DNA of 64,000 nt from Stramonita haemastoma. Lineage: Eukaryota; Mollusca; Gastropoda; Neogastropoda; Muricidae. This document shows, piece by piece, positions 51,409 to 60,900 of the stretch (position 1 is its first letter; every line of letters starts with the position of its first letter). The stretch lies in assembly GCA_030674155.1 (NCBI GenBank), contig CM060322.1, positions 65,174,324 through 65,238,323 on the forward strand, written 5' to 3'. A program made the position numbers and the translations under genes. The notes under the pieces were generated by a model. It did not search any database, had not been told where the DNA came from, and saw only the letters and a list, made by a program, of their open reading frames with translations.

Positions 51409-51575
51409 CTTTCTCCACGATGTACTTGGCATCCCCCTCGTCTCCACTGCTGTTGGCGCGTTGACAATGGCGCCACATCGGATGCGTGATGTCGCCACCA
51501 TGTGCCGATCTCTCGACGGTTTCTCTTTCTGGGTGCGACCTCCTCTCTCCTGCCACTCCTGGCCTCTCCACACCT
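51409..51575 (-). CDS. PARP14-like: PARP14-like protein, exon E2: N-terminal part of the first macro domain (disrupted reading)
   Basis: The minus strand shows 'GGDIT' and 'ANSSGDEGDAKYIVEK' in one frame and the macro-domain signature 'GAIVNA' in the next frame between them. The frame is displaced at about 51,484 and restored at about 51,450. The donor is GAGAAAG followed by GTAGGA; the exon ends with one extra base, exactly what E3 needs to give 'YIVEK-G-GRSIQDESRD'. The 5' boundary is not resolved: an in-frame TAA near 51,595 sets the limit and no strong acceptor is visible. If the sequence is correct, about nine residues over the ADP-ribose-binding VNAAN motif are scrambled; a sequencing or assembly error is a serious alternative. 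Confidence 0.6.
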
Positions 51576-51599
51576 GGTCGCTCCCTCCAGGCTTACCTG

Positions 51600-52215
51600 G
51601 ATCTAGGGCTGTGAGGTGAGGCTGTCCTGGCAGCCTGTTTTTCTCCCATGCATCTCTCTTGGGCTTCAGTAGGCGGTGTCAGCCTGGACTCCACCTGTGG
51701 AGTGTGGACTTTCTTGGTTAGCAGGTACCTCTTCTGACCTCTGTCCTACTCTCTGGTCTTGGTACCTTTCCATGGTAACTATTCTTTTGTAGTGAGGTCT
51801 GTCTTTGGAAACTGATGTCGTTTCTTCTCAGTCCCATTCATTTCTTAGCTGAGCTTGTCAACTACGTTTGTAGAGCCGTTGGCCCAGCACCTTGGTGATT
51901 GTCTGTTAGTTGTTGCAGTAATAGCGCGTCTGACTCTTCTGTCGGTTTAATTAAAATGCTGAATATGTCTTTGTAGTAGATTGATTTAATGAACGACTAC
52001 TTAATATTCATCAAAATCCAGCATTGTTCAACATTACATCAACTGTGTGAGCAGTTCTGCCACATTTCCATGGCGCTTCGTTGTGAGGAAGCGGCATTCC
52101 TCACCAATTAAATAAAATGCTCGACTCAAACCAGAGCCAGAATAGAATGAAACATGATATCCAAAACTTCTTTATTCTATCATGAGGATATTTCAATTTA
52201 GTAGGTAGAAGATCC
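51600..52215. other. Unassigned intronic sequence
   Basis: Between E2 and the LINE fragment at 52,220. I see no domain, RNA or repeat here apart from pyrimidine-rich stretches. Confidence 0.4.
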
Positions 52216-52219
52216 TTGT

Positions 52220-52800
52220 TCATACACATTATATGACTACTACAAATGGGTTGATTGGGCTGCTAAGAGAGGTGCGAGCAATAGAAGTGGAAACAGTGAG
52301 CTACATATTCCTTTATCTATCAAAGAAGGATATCATTTGTTAGAACAAGCATCCTTAAGCAAGTTTAATGAAATACTACAAAAAAGAACAGTTTGTAAAA
52401 TGGGTTCCAACCAGATAAAAAGTGTCTTTAAAAGTATACATCAGTCAAAGATTTATACAAATATGGTCAGAGAAAGACAGCTTCAGGCGTTATTTTTTAG
52501 GATCCGATTAAACGCTTTTGTCACAAAATTTAGTAAGGATGTTAAATGCTTATGTGGAAACAACAATATTTCAAATACCCATATTGTACTTGAATGCAAG
52601 ACTTTAAAGCCTTATTTACCTAGTTTTACCGAAACTTCCCTTGAACAAGTTCTGGATGATGTCAAGTTAGTGTTTGCTATTGCTAAGGGTTTATTGTTAA
52701 GTCCCATAGGGCATTTGTTGTAGTTACATCATTGTTCTGTTTTGAATTTTACTCTTCCCTGTTAATTTAATGTTTAGCATACAGTTTCGTTTTAAGTAAT
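52220..52800 (+). mobile_element. LINE 3' end, 5' truncated
   Basis: Open frame 52,337-52,723 preceded by 'YDYYKWVDWAAKRGASN' in the same reading. It contains 'QALFFRIRLNAFVTKFSKDV', 'CLCGNNNISNTHIVLECKTL' (Cys/His block) and 'GLLLSPIGHLL' at the C-terminus. Same family as the minus-strand piece at 10,716-11,335. Confidence 0.7.
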
Positions 52801-52834
52801 GAGAATAACTTCAACCACAATTGCAAACTTGCAC

Positions 52835-52837
<3 letters not shown>

Positions 52838-52879
<42 letters not shown>

Positions 52880-52882
52880 ACG

Positions 52883-52941
<59 letters not shown>
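52838..52941 (+). repeat. (CA)n microsatellite
   Basis: About 104 bases of CA with a few CACG units, directly after the LINE 3' UTR. Confidence 0.95.
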
Positions 52942-52943
<2 letters not shown>

Positions 52944-53545
52944 TTTCCTTTTTAAAATAAAAAGTAAATATTTAAGTATATACTTTAATGCATATATCCC
53001 CCATCATTATCCTTGTCTTTCTCTCCCTTTCTCTCTTTAGTTTATCAACATTTTGATATTTATTAGTATTATTATTCTATATGTTTATTGTGGGTTTTTT
53101 TTTATATTATTGCTATATTTGCATATATTTCCCATCTTTGATTCCATTTTTTTTTATGCTCCCCCCCCCCTTCCCCCCCCCCCCCGTCCGGTATCACTTT
53201 ATGTGGAAGGACGTAAAATTGAAGACTACTACTACTACTACTAGCGTATGGTCATTTGCTGGTGTATGCACACAGAGTGATATGGCCTATATCAAACTGG
53301 TGTTATGCTTTGAAATGTTATGTTCAGATTGTCCCTATTCTAACAGCCTGTTATCTCTGTTTAAGGAGAGAAAAAAAACCTGAAGTTGAAGTATGGCTAC
53401 ATGTATGGTAGGCTAATAGTTTATCAGATCTGTAAATGGACTGTCTGATAAAGAGGCAGGAGAACAGTTAGACAGACAGACAGACAGATGTCTCAACAGA
53501 CAGGTGGACATAACAGTGCGGCAGGTGAGGAGACAGCAGGCTTAC
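52942..53545. other. Intron sequence downstream of E1
   Basis: T-rich region with two C runs (53,161-53,185), an ACT repeat (53,226-53,243) and a CAGA run near 53,470-53,486. No gene is seen. Confidence 0.5.
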
Positions 53546-55059
53546 CTGTAAGCCAGACACTTCCTGCTGCAGGGAGATGGCACAGTGGCTGGAGCTGATG
53601 ATCAGCTTGAGGCTGCTCTCGCACTGTTTGGAGAAGAAGAAGGTGATGTGGTCTGGCTGCCTCAGGTGCTGGCTGTGACAGAGGATCTGCTGACCCAGCT
53701 CCTGCAGTTGAATGCGGGCCTCCTTCAGCCCCTGGCAGGTGCCCGTGACGCTGATGGCTTGCTCACTCTGCTCACAGCTGATCTGCACCCTGTAGGTCTT
53801 CAGGCCAGTCTGGATCGTGTTCAGTCGCTCTTTCCACACCGTTCGGATGATCTCTTGTCGACTACGTGAAAACCTCACCCTGTCGAGGTAAATAGTGTTT
53901 TGTAACATATATTTTTCAAGGTCATTCTTGATTTTCTTTGCAGCAAAGCCAGCGATCAGGATTTTCTGTTCTGTTGGCTTGGTTTCAATGAGATCGCTAG
54001 GGTACTTGTTCTGCAGCCTCTGTAAGGTTTCCTGGAGTTGTGGTGTCTTCAAGAGCTCTGTAGACTCGGGGGATAGGCTGCACTTTTTCATGGACACATG
54101 TGTGAAGATCGTCTTTTCGGCCTTCTTGGCGTCTGCTTTGCGAAATGCATGGACGTCGACATTTTGGTCGACCTTTCTCCAAACAGCCACGACGCCTTGT
54201 TCCTTCAGACTGCTGTCGATGGCCTGCCCTGTGCTGTCCTTGTCCAGCAGCTTCTTCTGAATCTTCTTCAGCTTGGTCAGCTGTCGGCTGATCACTTTTC
54301 TCAGGAGATCTTCCATTCGTGAGCGTACCTTTTGTACGTCGATGGATGCTCCTTCTAGCAACACTGACCCCTTCCGAGGGGTTATGTTGCATTTAAACTC
54401 TTCCATGTTCTTCTGGAAGAATCCGCGTTTTTCCAAGAGACTCATCTGATAGCTTTCCAAGTGAAAAGTGTCTTTTATCTTCTTCATGTTTTTCTTCTCT
54501 ATGTTGGCCACAGCTTTGCTGACTTTTTGGATGTTTTTTTCAAGCTTGTCATTGAGCCCAACGACATGAATAATGCTCTTGGCTTTATCAGGAACGAGAA
54601 TCACCGTCTCTCTGTTCAAGCTGAGTTTTCCTTTGATGTGGTTTTCGACATCCTCCCAGCTATGGGGCTTGACCTCCACGCGACCCTCCCCCACACTGGT
54701 CAGCATTCTGTGGACTGCAGCGTCCACCTTGTCCTTCCAGCCAGCTGCTAAAGTCTGGCACTGGGGCTGGCTCTTCACCAGGCTGCAGGACACCTGGATG
54801 GCGTCTTCAGCACTGCTGCCAAAACAAAGCGTGGCATGCAAGGGTCTGAACTTTTTCGACCAATCACGTTGCACTTTGACCGTTTCCCTGAAGAATCTGC
54901 GGACCAGGGGATTGGGGATGGAGACAGGAACAGGGTCAGGGATGTAGAAGTCACTGGGGCCGAACCCTCCCGCTGACTGGCCCAGGCAGGCCATGAAGAC
55001 CTTGACCTTGAGGTCATGGCCGTCCAGTCTGTGCGACCTCTCTGCAACACGCTCTGCCG
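53546..55059 (-). CDS. PARP14-like: PARP14-like protein, large exon E1: RRM end and KH-like region
   Basis: An uninterrupted 504-codon exon. It starts 'AERVAERSHRLDGHDLKVKV', the end of an RNA-recognition motif of the kind found in PARP10/PARP14, followed by 'GFGPSDFYIPDPVPVSIPNP'. Repeated alpha/beta blocks of KH-like character then follow ('VEVKPHSWEDVENHIKGKL', 'TVILVPDKAKSIIHVVGLND', 'GSVLLEGASIDVQKVRSRME', 'EQKILIAGFAAKKIKNDLEK', 'AISVTGTCQGLKEARIQLQE'). Long KH-like arrays between RRMs and macro domains are typical of PARP14. The acceptor is CTGTCCCTACAG and the donor is CTTACAG followed by GTAAGC, both strong. It starts with two bases of a split codon and ends in phase 0. Exons for the preceding RRMs are not found up to 64,000. 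The host protein likely binds RNA and ADP-ribosylated targets. Confidence 0.9.
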
Positions 55060-55680
55060 CTGTAGGGACAGAGGGGGAGACAACTCAGTGTTATGTCTGG
55101 GGTGGTTCTGTAGCAGAGTACTGCTTGTATTGTACTGGGCTGTGTCAATCTGCATTGTACTTACTGCATTCGTATTGAATTTTACCGTATCGTACCTTTT
55201 TATTGTATTGTATTATCTTGTATTATCTTATATTGCATTGCACATTATTGTGATGAATCATACTGTATCATATTGTATTGCATTGTGCTGTTCTGTATTG
55301 TGTTTCTTTACTCTTAGCCAAAGCATCTGTCTGTCTGTTTGTCTGTCTGTGTGAAATTGTGGTTGCTCTCTTAAGAAACCGTGTAGTCACTGGTGCAGAG
55401 CCCTCACAAAAGCCAGCTTATCTCCAAGAGTACTCCTTTCATCCAAACACTGTGCCCTTTTCTAAACAATTTTTCCATGAAAAAAACAACAAAAAACGAA
55501 AGAAAAGAAAACAACCGAAAAAAGTGAAAATACTACGTAAATCAGATCAACAAAATTGAAACACTATTCACAAAAAAGACATTAAAAGACGAAGAAAAAG
55601 AAGAAGAAAATAAAGAAGAAAAGGACAGTGAAAGAATTGCAAAGAAGAATTGCGGAGAAAAAGAAACAGAAAAGGGGAAG
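55060..55680. other. Intron upstream of E1
   Basis: Begins with a degenerate TTGTATTG/TATTATCT repeat (about 55,190-55,300), then A-rich sequence. No exon or element recognised. Confidence 0.5.
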
Positions 55681-55717
55681 GAAGAAGAAGAAGAAGAAGA
55701 AGAAGAAGAAGAAGAAG

Positions 55718-55748
<31 letters not shown>
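55681..55748 (+). repeat. (GAA)n microsatellite
   Basis: About 22 GAA/AGA units in a purine-rich region starting near 55,590. Confidence 0.95.
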
Positions 55749-56225
55749 TGACTAACTGTTCCCCTCCCCCTCTCAGCCCTCTCAAGCCAGTGACCAGAAA
55801 TATTCTGAACGGTTTCCCCCTCTTCCAGCTTCCCAAAACCCCAAGCTGGCATAAAATAATTATCGCCCCTACAGGCTCCTTTCCATCTCTCACCCCCACT
55901 TTTCCAAAATCATCATCAGCCCCCCTCTCTCCTACCTCCCACAAAGACAATGCCGTTCCCTTCCTCCCTTACCTGAGTAACCAGCTCTTAGCTAAATACT
56001 TTGCATGGAACAGGAGAGGATCCACATATCCCCCACCACTCCCACAAAGCCCTCTGATAGCAGAGAGAAGCACACCCACAGTAACAAACCCACCAACTCT
56101 CCCTACCCTGTATTCTGTTCCCCGCCCCCTCCAAATTGGCCTTACTTCATGCCTCCTCCATTCTACCCTGCCTTTATGAACTCCCCTGTCTTAACTTTAT
56201 AACGTGTCATATTAAATTTTGTGTG
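55749..56225. other. C-rich intronic sequence, nothing recognised
   Basis: An open frame rich in Pro, Ser and Thr crosses the region together with the GAA repeat but has no domain, start context or splice support. Confidence 0.4.
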
Positions 56226-56302
56226 TGTGTAGGGGGGGGGGGGGTGCGTGCGTGCGTGCCTAAGTGTGTGTATGTGTGTGTCCATGTGCGTGCGTGCGTA
56301 TG

Positions 56303-56375
<73 letters not shown>
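56226..56375 (+). repeat. (GTGC)n/(GT)n array with a G run
   Basis: GT, a run of 12 G (56,233-56,244), GTGC units (56,245-56,345) and GT again. Confidence 0.95.
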
Positions 56376-56376
<1 letters not shown>

Positions 56377-57113
56377 AAGGTGAATATAATTTTCTTGTTA
56401 CTCTGGCCTATTGGCTGCCAAAGAAAAAAAAGACTTTTACAGATTGTTCTTGACAAAATCAGATCTGTGTTTAAAAAGAAAACTTACAAACTTCTGTGGA
56501 CTATGTTCTTTGGTGTAAAAGTCTACAAAATGAAAGTTTGAAAGATCAGGACAGTGTTCATTGGAAGATTTATTCTACGGGTCGAGAAATCAACTGGAAA
56601 AAAGGCCAACAGCAAAGTAGACCTGTGCTGACCATAACCGAGACATTAGAAAACAAAAAAGACGTTTTACCGATTTATGTTTGCTATTTCAATCTGTCTT
56701 ATTTGCTTAATCATTATCAGTGCCTCTGTTTTGACATTTATGTTTCGACCAATTTGGCGTCTGTTAAATACATTTCTATCTCTTTTGTTTAAATAATTAT
56801 CAATGTATCTAGTTGGAGATAAAGTGGTTGAATACCCATCTATCTCTTTTGTTTTAAATTATAGAACTTTTGTTGCTGTTGGTAGTGGGTTGTTTTGGGG
56901 TTGTTTTTTAGGGGGGGGGGGGGGGGGGGAGTGCTATCATTTTGTTTTGGTTTTGGTTTCTTTTGTGGTTTTCTTTCTTTGTTTTTTTTCTTTTTGTTTT
57001 CATTTTCCCTACTCAGGGCAATGCCTGGGTGAGAAAAGTATGCAAATGCCTATCTGTAACCTGAAAAATAAGGGTTATTCATTCAGTGTCATTCTCCTCT
57101 CTCCCTATCTCCT
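56376..57113 (+). mobile_element. Probable LINE 3'-UTR-like sequence, diverged
   Basis: Includes 'GTTTAAATAATTATCAATGT' near 56,787, close to 'GTTTAAATAATTAGCAGTGT' at 32,863, and T-rich sequence as in 31,261-33,150. A G run lies at 56,911-56,930. The 56,400-56,650 part has no recognisable motif. Confidence 0.4.
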
Positions 57114-57124
57114 CTCTTCTCTCT

Positions 57125-57168
<44 letters not shown>

Positions 57169-57222
57169 CTCTCTCATTTTTCTCCTCCTCTCTCTCATCT
57201 CTCTCTCTCGTCTCTCTCATCT

Positions 57223-57267
<45 letters not shown>
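57114..57267 (+). repeat. (CT)n tract with interruptions
   Basis: About 150 bases of CT with CCT, ATCT and GTCT breaks, joined directly to the SINE body at 57,269. Confidence 0.95.
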
Positions 57268-57268
<1 letters not shown>

Positions 57269-57326
57269 GTCCTTCGGATGAGATTTTTAAACCGAGGCCC
57301 CGTGTGCGAACGCACGCAGAACATCA
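57269..57326 (+). mobile_element. SINE, left part (body only), split by a LINE
   Basis: 'AGTCCTTCGGATGAGATTTT' through 'CGAACGCACGCAGAACATC' matches 37,588-37,650. The tRNA-like head is missing. The rest of the same SINE resumes at 58,681 with 'CGCACACGTTAAATCCTGTT'. Confidence 0.85.
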
Positions 57327-57666
57327 ATCCGTGTGGATTGGTTTTTTGATGTTTTGGTTTGATTGTTTGTTTTTTGGTATGTTTTATGTGTTTTTTTGTT
57401 TGTTTGTTGTTTTGTTTTTCTTTTGTTTGATTGTATGTTTGTTAGCGTATATGTTATTTCCTCTCAGTGATGATGGGTATTATCATAAGGTATCGTTGTG
57501 TTTGTTGTTTTTTCCTTATCTTCTTTTAAAAATAAAAGTATGAATTGAAGTATAGAGATATTGTAATCTGACATAAATTGCTTATAGATTTTTTATTATT
57601 TTACTTATTTATTTTTAAATTTTGTTGTTTTTGTTGTTGTTGTATTTATTCATTTAAAAAAAAATT

Positions 57667-57724
<58 letters not shown>

Positions 57725-57760
57725 CATTATTATTATTATTACTATTATTATTATTATTAT

Positions 57761-57819
<59 letters not shown>

Positions 57820-57864
57820 TTAAGTCTTAATGTTTTTTGGTTACATTGTAATTGATATAAGCTG

Positions 57865-57934
<70 letters not shown>

Positions 57935-58030
57935 TTGTTGGGTTTTTTTTTGACACATATGATTTTTTAAAAAAGACTTTAAATGTGTGCATGTACCTAT
58001 GAGTATACGAGCTGAGTGGAAGAGCGCAAA

Positions 58031-58118
<88 letters not shown>

Positions 58119-58122
58119 GCAC

Positions 58123-58201
<79 letters not shown>

Positions 58202-58680
58202 GGTGTGTGGGTGTATGTGCATATGTGTGTATGGCTTTCGAGTAGATTTTAAAAATATTTTTTTATCTTTATTTATTTATTTTATTTATTTATTTTATTT
58301 ATTTATTTTATTTTCTCTTTTGGTTGTTGTTATAGTAGTTGCTTGTATCATTTATAGGCATAGTTTATTTTAAAGTTGTTGAAATCATGTTAGCAAGTTA
58401 ATGTTGGTGAAATGTTTGTTGTTGTTGTTTTAATTGTTTGTTTGCTTTTTCCCCTTTTCTTTCTTTCGTTGGTTTTTTTTTGTTTTGTTTGTTTGCTAGG
58501 GATTTTCTACTTTGTTTTTTGTTGGTTTTTTGTTTTGTTTAGGATTTGATTTTTGCTATTGTTTTTGATTTTTTTCTTTTCTTTTCTTTAGATAGATGGC
58601 TTGATGGAAAAAAGCAGATCGCTGCTTACTCAATGTACCATCTGGAAATAAAAATTTGATTGATTGATTGATTGATTGAT
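57327..58680 (+). mobile_element. LINE 3' end inserted inside the SINE
   Basis: T-rich 3' UTR with the blocks shared with 3,641-4,640: 'CCTCTCAGTGATGATGGGTA' (57,461), 'GTAATCTGACATAAATTGCT' (57,563) and 'GCTGCTTACTCAATGTACC' (58,620), ending AAATAAAAATT(TGAT)n. Internal TTA/TAG and GT arrays are present. No coding part remains. Confidence 0.75.
57666..58198 (+). repeat. (TTA)n-(TAG)n and (GT)n arrays
   Basis: TTA units from 57,666 to 57,760 turn abruptly into TAG units to 57,820. GT tracts lie at 57,867-57,931 and 58,034-58,198, the last with a short break at 58,115-58,125. Confidence 0.95.
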
Positions 58681-58860
58681 TGCGCACACGTTAAATCCTG
58701 TTCCGCTTTTCGTAAGAGTAGGCCATCGTGTGCCGGTGGGAACAGATGACATTTACAAAACTGCATACACACGGGGACTGGATGTAAAAAAAAAAGCACA
58801 AGAGTGCTTATTCCATTATCCTCGATATAAAAGAATAAATCAATCAAATCAAATCAAATC
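58681..58860 (+). mobile_element. SINE, right part (tail)
   Basis: 'GCGCACACGTTAAATCCTGT' to 'TTATTCCATTATCCTCGATA' and (AAATC)n. It completes the SINE begun at 57,269. Its 'GGGGACTGGATGTAAAAAA' to 'TTATCCTCGATATAAAAGA' segment aligns with the LINE end at 43,105-43,170. Confidence 0.9.
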
Positions 58861-58962
58861 TCTCTCGGTCACTCTGTGTTTCACTTCTGTCAAGGATGGA
58901 GCAGTCACTGTCTTTTGTGAATCAAACACTCCTGCTGTCTGTTACGTGCTGTCTGTGACTCC

Positions 58963-59481
58963 ATGGAACAGATAGGGCGATCTTTTCTGATGCTTGCCTG
59001 TGCCAGCATGTTCTTAGGAAGGAAGCAAACATTTAAGTCACAACACTGTGGATACAGACTTAGAATTTATCTGAGTGGAGAGCTGCGTATCGTCGTCTTT
59101 GGTGTTATCACAGCTGTTTTCATCACAAGCTTCTTGCTCCAATGTGGAGATGTAGAACCAAACCCAGGGCTAACAATAGGAAGTAAGGCAGAAGCAGGAG
59201 ACTCTCCCACCAGCTCATGTAATGAAAGAACAAACCAGGACTGGGATTCCCCTATGTCCCTCCTTCACGAGGAGATAGCTGGGGTGAACGACGCTGTGAT
59301 CAGAACGGGAAACGTGAACCAACGCCAAGGAGATTTAATCCGGGAGAAACTGATCACAGTTGAAAACAAGATTGATCACCGACTGCAACGGATAGAACTT
59401 CAACTTCAAATTTCAGAAACACTTTATTACCTCACAGACAGAGAATATCAAGCGGGTACAAGCCATACATTAAAAAGGTAA
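58963..59481 (+). pseudogene. LINE ORF1 N-terminus with hydrophobic segment and 2A-like motif
   Basis: Starts at ATG 58,963. Residues 41-59 form a hydrophobic stretch ('LRIVVFGVITAVFITSFLL') directly followed by 'QCGDVEPNPGL' (60-70). The consensus for 2A-type ribosome-skipping peptides is D-V/I-E-x-N-P-G-P; here the final residue after NPG is Leu (CTA), not Pro. 2A-like peptides are known from ORF1 of CR1-like and other LINEs of molluscs and other invertebrates, some coupled to signal-like sequences. The frame then becomes polar, with a coiled-coil-like 'LITVENKIDHRLQRIELQLQ', and ends at 59,481 after entering unrelated sequence near 59,420. Confidence 0.75.
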
Positions 59482-59640
59482 ACATAAAAAGGTCTCACAA
59501 CACAATAGCCAAATATTAGAACGCAACCATCACAATAAAAGTACCCCAAAATCAGCAATACATCAGCTAGTTATTGACTCACTTAAACAAAATCACAAAC
59601 ACCCATACACACACACCAGAATGCCAACGCATCCACACTC
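59421..59640 (-). mobile_element. Possible 3' end of a small minus-strand insertion in ORF1
   Basis: ORF1 coding character stops near 59,415. On the minus strand the sequence ends with 'GAGGTAATAAAGTGTTTCTG', resembling a LINE/SINE poly(A)-signal end. The element is not identified. Confidence 0.3.
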
Positions 59641-59920
<280 letters not shown>

Positions 59921-60900
59921 GGAAGAACAACACCCAGGCAGAGGCAGACTCCTCCAAGCAGTTGGGGAAGAAGAACACCCCTTCCCTTTCCAGCTCCTGT
60001 ACTCCCCAAGGCCTTGGAAGAGGACAAGGCAGGACACCCCCAGCCCAGGCTTGAATTGACACCATGTTCCGTATTCCTCAGCCTGCCCTGCCTCAGTGAC
60101 AGATGCCGATCACCATCCAGAGGTGGCAGGTCAGGCAGAGGATGCCTGTCTCTCAGCCTCCGACGCCGATGACGAGGAGGTCAACGAAGATACCAGCTAG
60201 GAGACTGGCCGGCCCCAGGCAGCACCCTGTGTATCCTTTTTGGTTTACAATATAGCTGGGCTGATAAATAAGCTGAGTGAAAATGACTGGGTCGAATATA
60301 TTAATAAATTTGATGGTGTAACATTCACAGAAACTTTTATTGATAAAATGTTGATGTGTCTAATGTATTTACTGGATGCAAAAAGTTTCTATGTTCAGCA
60401 GTAAAGTTGTCATGGCAGGGAAGATCAGGTGGAATTCTGGTCATGGTTAGAAAGTCCTTAGAAAAATGTGTGCGTTAAATCAAAATTGACTGCAAAAACA
60501 TCCTTGTATTAAAATTATCAAAAGATCTGTTTGGCTGTAATAGAGATGTTCTCTATCTCTCCACTTATATACCACCACCTGGTAGTCCCATCTATAACGA
60601 GACACAGAGCAGATGTCATATTGAGGAGGTGGACAGATGTCTGTATGACTTGATGGACAGATACCGTGATGTACATGTCATATGCAGTGGTGACTTCAAT
60701 GCACGGACTGCTAATTACCAAATCAAAATGGACTTTCCTTTGTCCAGTGATGATGGTGAAACAGACCATTTCCATGATGTTCCCTTGTGGGAATTAAGCA
60801 GGAAGTCCCAGGACAAAGAAATAAACAACTTTGGTTGGAAACTGCTGGAGCTGTGTATTTGTCATGAGCTTGTGATGATGAATAGTTTTGTGGCAGGTGA

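Noticed and set aside
50739..51489. Plus-strand frames of 100-160 codons over the 50.8-51.4 kb array
   Set aside because: Product of the 37-base minisatellite; all frames are similar and no domain or start context exists.
54098..54947. Plus-strand frames opposite exon E1
   Set aside because: Antisense shadows of the 504-codon exon; they lack motifs and the minus-strand frame has domain content and splice sites.
55628..56179. 183-codon plus-strand frame, Lys then Pro-rich
   Set aside because: Begins in the GAA repeat and has no domain, splice or start support.
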